Positions 14,171 to 15,829 of a DNA stretch of 15,829 bases are shown here, one piece after another. The stretch lies in NCBI GenBank assembly GCA_964484095.1, contig CAZAEB010000011.1:1-15829 (forward strand), written 5' to 3'. The DNA is from CAZAEB01 sp964484095 (GTDB taxonomy: Bacteria > Patescibacteriota > Microgenomatia > UBA12405 > BS750m-G30). The notes beneath the pieces are model-generated. The model worked only from the letters and a program-made list of their open reading frames with translations, was not told the DNA's origin and did no database searches. Numbering within the stretch: the stretch's first letter is position 1; every line of letters begins with the position of its first letter. Both the position numbers and the translations under genes were made by a program.

Positions 14171-14704
14171 ATGAAAAGAGATATGCAGGCAGAGGAAAAA
14201 ATAATTAACTTTTTACTAGATCATGCAGGAGAAAAGTGGCATCTTTCTCGTATTTCTCAACTAACCAAAGTGAGTCTTTCTTCTATTCATCAAATTTTAG
14301 GGAGAAAGATAAAGGAGGGGTTGGTTAAAAAGGAAAAATTGGGTAATTTGAGCTTGTATTTTCTAGATAGCGATGATTCTTTGGTCTGTCAACTTAAAGT
14401 TACCAGAACGGTTAAGTTATTAAAACCATTGGTAGCAAAACTCAGAAAGGTTAGTCAAAAAATTATTTTGTTTGGCAGTACTTCAGTAGGTAAAGATGTT
14501 GTTGACAGCGATATTGACCTGTTTGTTGTTAGTAACGAGAAAAGTGAGGTAAGAAACATTGTTTCTCAGGCTAAATTGGGGAAAAGGGTTCAATTAATTA
14601 TTAAAAACACTCTTGAATTCCATGAAATAAAAAAGAAAGATGAGGTTTTTTATAAAGAGATAGATAAAGGGATGATACTTTGGGAGGAGAGAACAAGTGG
14701 ATGA
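14171..14704 (+). CDS. Winged-helix MNT-domain nucleotidyltransferase (antitoxin-like)
   Basis: This 177-residue protein joins an N-terminal winged helix (residues about 7-65: WHLSRISQLTKVSLSSIHQIL as helix-turn-helix, then a wing with GNLSLYFL) to a minimal nucleotidyltransferase domain (about 95-145). The domain has an exact GS-X10-DXD motif: Gly-Ser at 102-103 and Asp-Ile-Asp at 114-116. The third acidic residue usually found on the next strand appears to be Gln (VQLII). In characterised MNT-HEPN pairs the MNT protein AMPylates and silences the HEPN toxin; that role is inferred here from context. The ATG at 14171 follows GGGAGG (14160-14165). The stop overlaps the GTG start of the HEPN gene by eight bases, indicating translational coupling. 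Confidence 0.88.
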   Translation: MKRDMQAEEKIINFLLDHAGEKWHLSRISQLTKVSLSSIHQILGRKIKEGLVKKEKLGNLSLYFLDSDDSLVCQLKVTRTVKLLKPLVAKLRKVSQKIILFGSTSVGKDVVDSDIDLFVVSNEKSEVRNIVSQAKLGKRVQLIIKNTLEFHEIKKKDEVFYKEIDKGMILWEERTSG

Positions 14705-15119
14705 TTTTAAAAGCTGTCTAAAGAACAAAAAAATTATTAAATTTTCCGGGATCAAAAAGAAGGTGGCTGTTGAAATTAAAGCTTCCAAAGAAGATTTGAG
14801 CAATTCTCAAGCATTTTTACGTCAAAAAAGGTATAAGTACGCTACAATTGCTGGTTATTATTCTATTTTTCATGCTGCCAGAGGGATGCTTTACTCAAAA
14901 GGATATCGAGAAAAAAGTCATTATTGCTTGGGTGTTGCCGTGAAGGAGTTATTTAAGCAGGAAAAAATAATTAATCCTAGTTTTTTTGATGTTTATGATG
15001 ATGCAATGGGACTAAGGGAAGCAGCTGATTATCAAAGTTTGTATTCTGAATTTGGAGCGAAACAAACAGTTTCTGGAGCAAAAAAATTTCTTCAAGTTGC
15101 ATCGAAAGTATTGAGCTAG
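14697..15119 (+). CDS. HEPN-domain protein (UPF0332-like), partner of the MNT gene
   Basis: The 140-residue, all-helical protein has the HEPN pattern ATIAGYYSIFHAARGMLYSKG (from residue 49), then KSH (73-75) and the late LREAADY (106-112) seen in UPF0332-type HEPN proteins. Many HEPN proteins are RNases with an R-X4-6-H motif. Here the nearest Arg before His75 is Arg71, with three residues between, so the catalytic motif is not canonical and RNase activity cannot be assumed. The GTG at 14697 is chosen because GGGAGGAG lies just upstream and the frame overlaps the MNT stop; a nearby ATG at 14701 is in another frame. With the MNT gene it forms a likely toxin-antitoxin pair bracketed by the 137-bp direct repeats. 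Confidence 0.85.
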   Translation: MDDFKSCLKNKKIIKFSGIKKKVAVEIKASKEDLSNSQAFLRQKRYKYATIAGYYSIFHAARGMLYSKGYREKSHYCLGVAVKELFKQEKIINPSFFDVYDDAMGLREAADYQSLYSEFGAKQTVSGAKKFLQVASKVLS

Positions 15120-15130
15120 CAATAAACGAT

Positions 15131-15166
15131 TAAACTTTTTCTCCTTAATAATATAAAAAAAGTTTA
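15131..15166 (+). terminator. A+T-rich inverted repeat after the HEPN gene
   Basis: TAAACTTTTT (15131-15140) pairs with AAAAAGTTTA (15157-15166), ten pairs with a 16-base loop. It lies 12 bases after the HEPN stop. The right arm runs into the first bases of repeat copy B, so the hairpin exists only because of the junction. It could end transcription weakly; there is no GC-rich stem. Confidence 0.35.
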
Positions 15167-15296
15167 CTCGGGGAAGGAAAGCAAGAAGTGTTTTATACTT
15201 TTTGGGGTTTGGATTTCTTTTGGTCTTTTTTACGATCGTAATTTTTAGTATTGCATAACGAAAGTAATTCCGTTATGGCGAAAGTATTTTCATAAG
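15160..15296 (+). repeat. Direct repeat, copy B (remnant of the Nramp-like gene end)
   Basis: This is the second copy of the 137-base segment at 14024-14160. It contains the same 31 terminal codons and a TAA stop, with the preceding alanine codon GCA in place of GCG, but no gene start; it is a gene fragment. Its promoter-like tail is changed: the -10 position reads TATGGC. The palindromic units are kept in altered form (15256-15275 and 15280-15291). Confidence 0.95.
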
Positions 15297-15297
15297 T

Positions 15298-15326
15298 TTG
15301 TTGGAAGCGTAAAGGGATGATAAAAT
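15298..15326 (+). promoter_or_regulatory. Predicted tRNA-Cys promoter
   Basis: TTGTTG (15298-15303) and TAAAAT (15321-15326) are 17 bases apart. TG at 15318-15319 gives an extended -10. The expected start point is about 15333, three bases before the tRNA. The promoter begins right after repeat copy B. Confidence 0.55.
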
Positions 15327-15335
15327 AGGTCACTT

Positions 15336-15406
15336 GGCCTGGTGTCCGAGGAGCTAGGAAACGGTCTGCAAAACCGTCTACGCGGGTGCAAATCCCGCCC
15401 AGGCCT
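15336..15406 (+). tRNA. tRNA-Cys (GCA)
   Basis: The acceptor stem GGCCTGG (15336-15342) pairs fully with CCAGGCC (15399-15405), with discriminator T at 15406. The anticodon stem ACGGT/ACCGT (15361-15365, 15373-15377) encloses CTGCAAA with anticodon GCA at 15368-15370, so it decodes Cys. The D-stem is three pairs (TCC/GGA). The T-stem GCGGG/CCCGC encloses TGCAAAT, where position 55 is G and not the usual T. CCA is not encoded (CAT follows), so it must be added by a nucleotidyltransferase. Confidence 0.93.
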
Positions 15407-15425
15407 CATGAAATAGATTTTACTA

Positions 15426-15483
15426 AGGTTCTTGCTCAAAAAAAGGAACCTGTTTGACAAAAATTTAATCTTTTTGTGTTTTT
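15426..15483 (+). terminator. Possible tRNA-Cys terminator region
   Basis: AGGTTC (15426-15431) and GAACCT (15446-15451) form a six-pair hairpin followed only by GTTT. A second, A+T-rich hairpin, ACAAAAA (15457-15463) with TTTTTGT (15471-15477), is followed by GTTTTT. One or both may end the tRNA transcript and protect against the convergent gene whose stop is at 15484. Confidence 0.4.
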
Positions 15484-15684
15484 CTAGTTGTTCTCAAGTG
15501 TCTTCGGGGTATGTATAGTCTTACCATCAAAAATTACTGTCATATTCTCTAATGCTTCGCGAGGTCGAATAGCCTTCAGCAAATCTTCAGCCATCCACCT
15601 CTTTTCTGTATCTAGCCACAATTCGTGGAGCTGTTCGGGACTAAGTTCTTTTGAACCGTCTCTTTTCTGCCATAACCTTTCCAT
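15484..15684 (-). CDS. Small protein of unknown function
   Basis: The 66-residue product, from the ATG at 15682-15684, is charged, with several Trp (WQKRDG, LWLDTEKRWMAEDLL) and a predicted helical N-terminal half. The last third, MTVIFDGKTIHTPKTLENN, reads as a short strand or tail. I do not recognise a family. The gene is supported by a strong Shine-Dalgarno (AAAGGAGGTG, complement of 15691-15700) seven bases before the ATG, and by a promoter-like TTGACT/TACCAT pair further upstream. An in-frame GTG three codons upstream lies inside that Shine-Dalgarno and is not chosen. It lies between the tRNA-Cys 3' end and a ten-base copy of that end at 15775-15784, so it may be accessory. Confidence 0.6.
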   Translation of the reverse strand: MERLWQKRDGSKELSPEQLHELWLDTEKRWMAEDLLKAIRPREALENMTVIFDGKTIHTPKTLENN

Positions 15685-15713
15685 TATGTTCACCTCCTTT
15701 CAGTTTGTACATG

Positions 15714-15743
15714 ATGGTAGCAAGTGTGGATCGGCTAAGTCAA
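15714..15743 (-). promoter_or_regulatory. Possible promoter of the small unknown gene
   Basis: On the minus strand TTGACT (15743-15738) and TACCAT (15719-15714) are 18 bases apart. The start point would be near 15707, giving a leader of about 22 bases that contains the Shine-Dalgarno. The -10 box is a weak match. Confidence 0.35.
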
Positions 15744-15774
15744 GGGATCAAGCGGGGATGGAGTTTATCCTAAA

Positions 15775-15784
15775 CAGGCCTCAT
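15775..15784 (+). repeat. Ten-base copy of the tRNA-Cys 3' end
   Basis: CAGGCCTCAT at 15775-15784 repeats 15400-15409, which is the end of the tRNA-Cys acceptor stem plus three bases. A partial copy of a tRNA 3' end some 375 bases downstream is what an integrated element leaves as its second attachment site. At ten bases, chance is not excluded, and no integrase is visible in between. Confidence 0.3.
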
Positions 15785-15829
15785 TAAGTTTTTGTAAAAT
15801 CCATTCCCTGCAAAAAACCTCTGGCTCTT

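Noticed and set aside
15454..15459. Perfect TTGACA downstream of tRNA-Cys
   Set aside because: No -10 box lies 16-18 bases downstream and no plus-strand gene follows; the bases are better explained as part of an A+T-rich hairpin.
15488..15787. Plus-strand open frame of 99 codons at the right end
   Set aside because: It is opposite the small minus-strand gene that has a strong Shine-Dalgarno, and it has no ribosome binding site of its own.
15765..15829. Possible end of a further minus-strand gene entering from the right edge
   Set aside because: Three short frames are open there for about 15-20 codons, too little to tell coding from chance.

Overview
The window reads as a bacterial chromosome fragment that uses the standard code: TAA, TAG and TGA all end genes. 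It is A+T-rich and very tightly packed. Protein style suggests a Candidate Phyla Radiation (Patescibacteria) genome, possibly of the Microgenomates type. Supporting features are a VanW/YoaR-type surface protein, a membrane-anchored solute-binding protein without permeases, a stand-alone N-terminal transketolase half, winged-helix nucleotidyltransferases, and a tRNA gene without encoded CCA. That placement is inference; there is no rRNA or marker phylogeny here.

Layout. Positions 1-1729 (minus) hold a VanW-domain surface protein cut by the window edge. It diverges from a membrane-anchored solute-binding protein (1758-3203, plus). A five-gene minus-strand run follows, in transcription order rplY, transketolase N-half, a GT4 glycosyltransferase, mutM and recF (7736 down to 3200). 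Diverging from rplY is a winged-helix/nucleotidyltransferase-like protein (7794-8702), followed by groES-groEL under a clear sigma70-type promoter. A REP-associated tyrosine transposase (RAYT) with five REP palindromes lies at 10800-11476, and two of those palindromes are translated inside the transposase gene. Two divergent Nramp-superfamily transporters stand head to head (11479-12687 minus, 12755-14122 plus), and both lack canonical Nramp metal-site motifs. The 3' end of the second Nramp-like gene is duplicated as a 137-bp direct repeat, and the two copies bracket a nucleotidyltransferase-HEPN toxin-antitoxin-like pair. A tRNA-Cys gene and a small unknown gene close the window.

How the parts work together. 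The housekeeping part covers translation (rplY, tRNA-Cys), carbon metabolism, DNA repair (mutM, recF) and protein folding (groESL). The right half is accessory: REP/RAYT, the duplicated gene end around the MNT-HEPN module, and a possible tRNA-3'-end duplication.

Two signals stand out. First, at least six genes have a -10 box only 6-9 bases before the start codon, which predicts leaderless or near-leaderless mRNAs. The groE genes, the MNT-HEPN pair and the small terminal gene instead have strong Shine-Dalgarno sites. Second, the 137-bp repeat around the MNT-HEPN pair looks like the scar of an insertion that rebuilt the end of its host gene and could allow loss of a 1,136-bp module.
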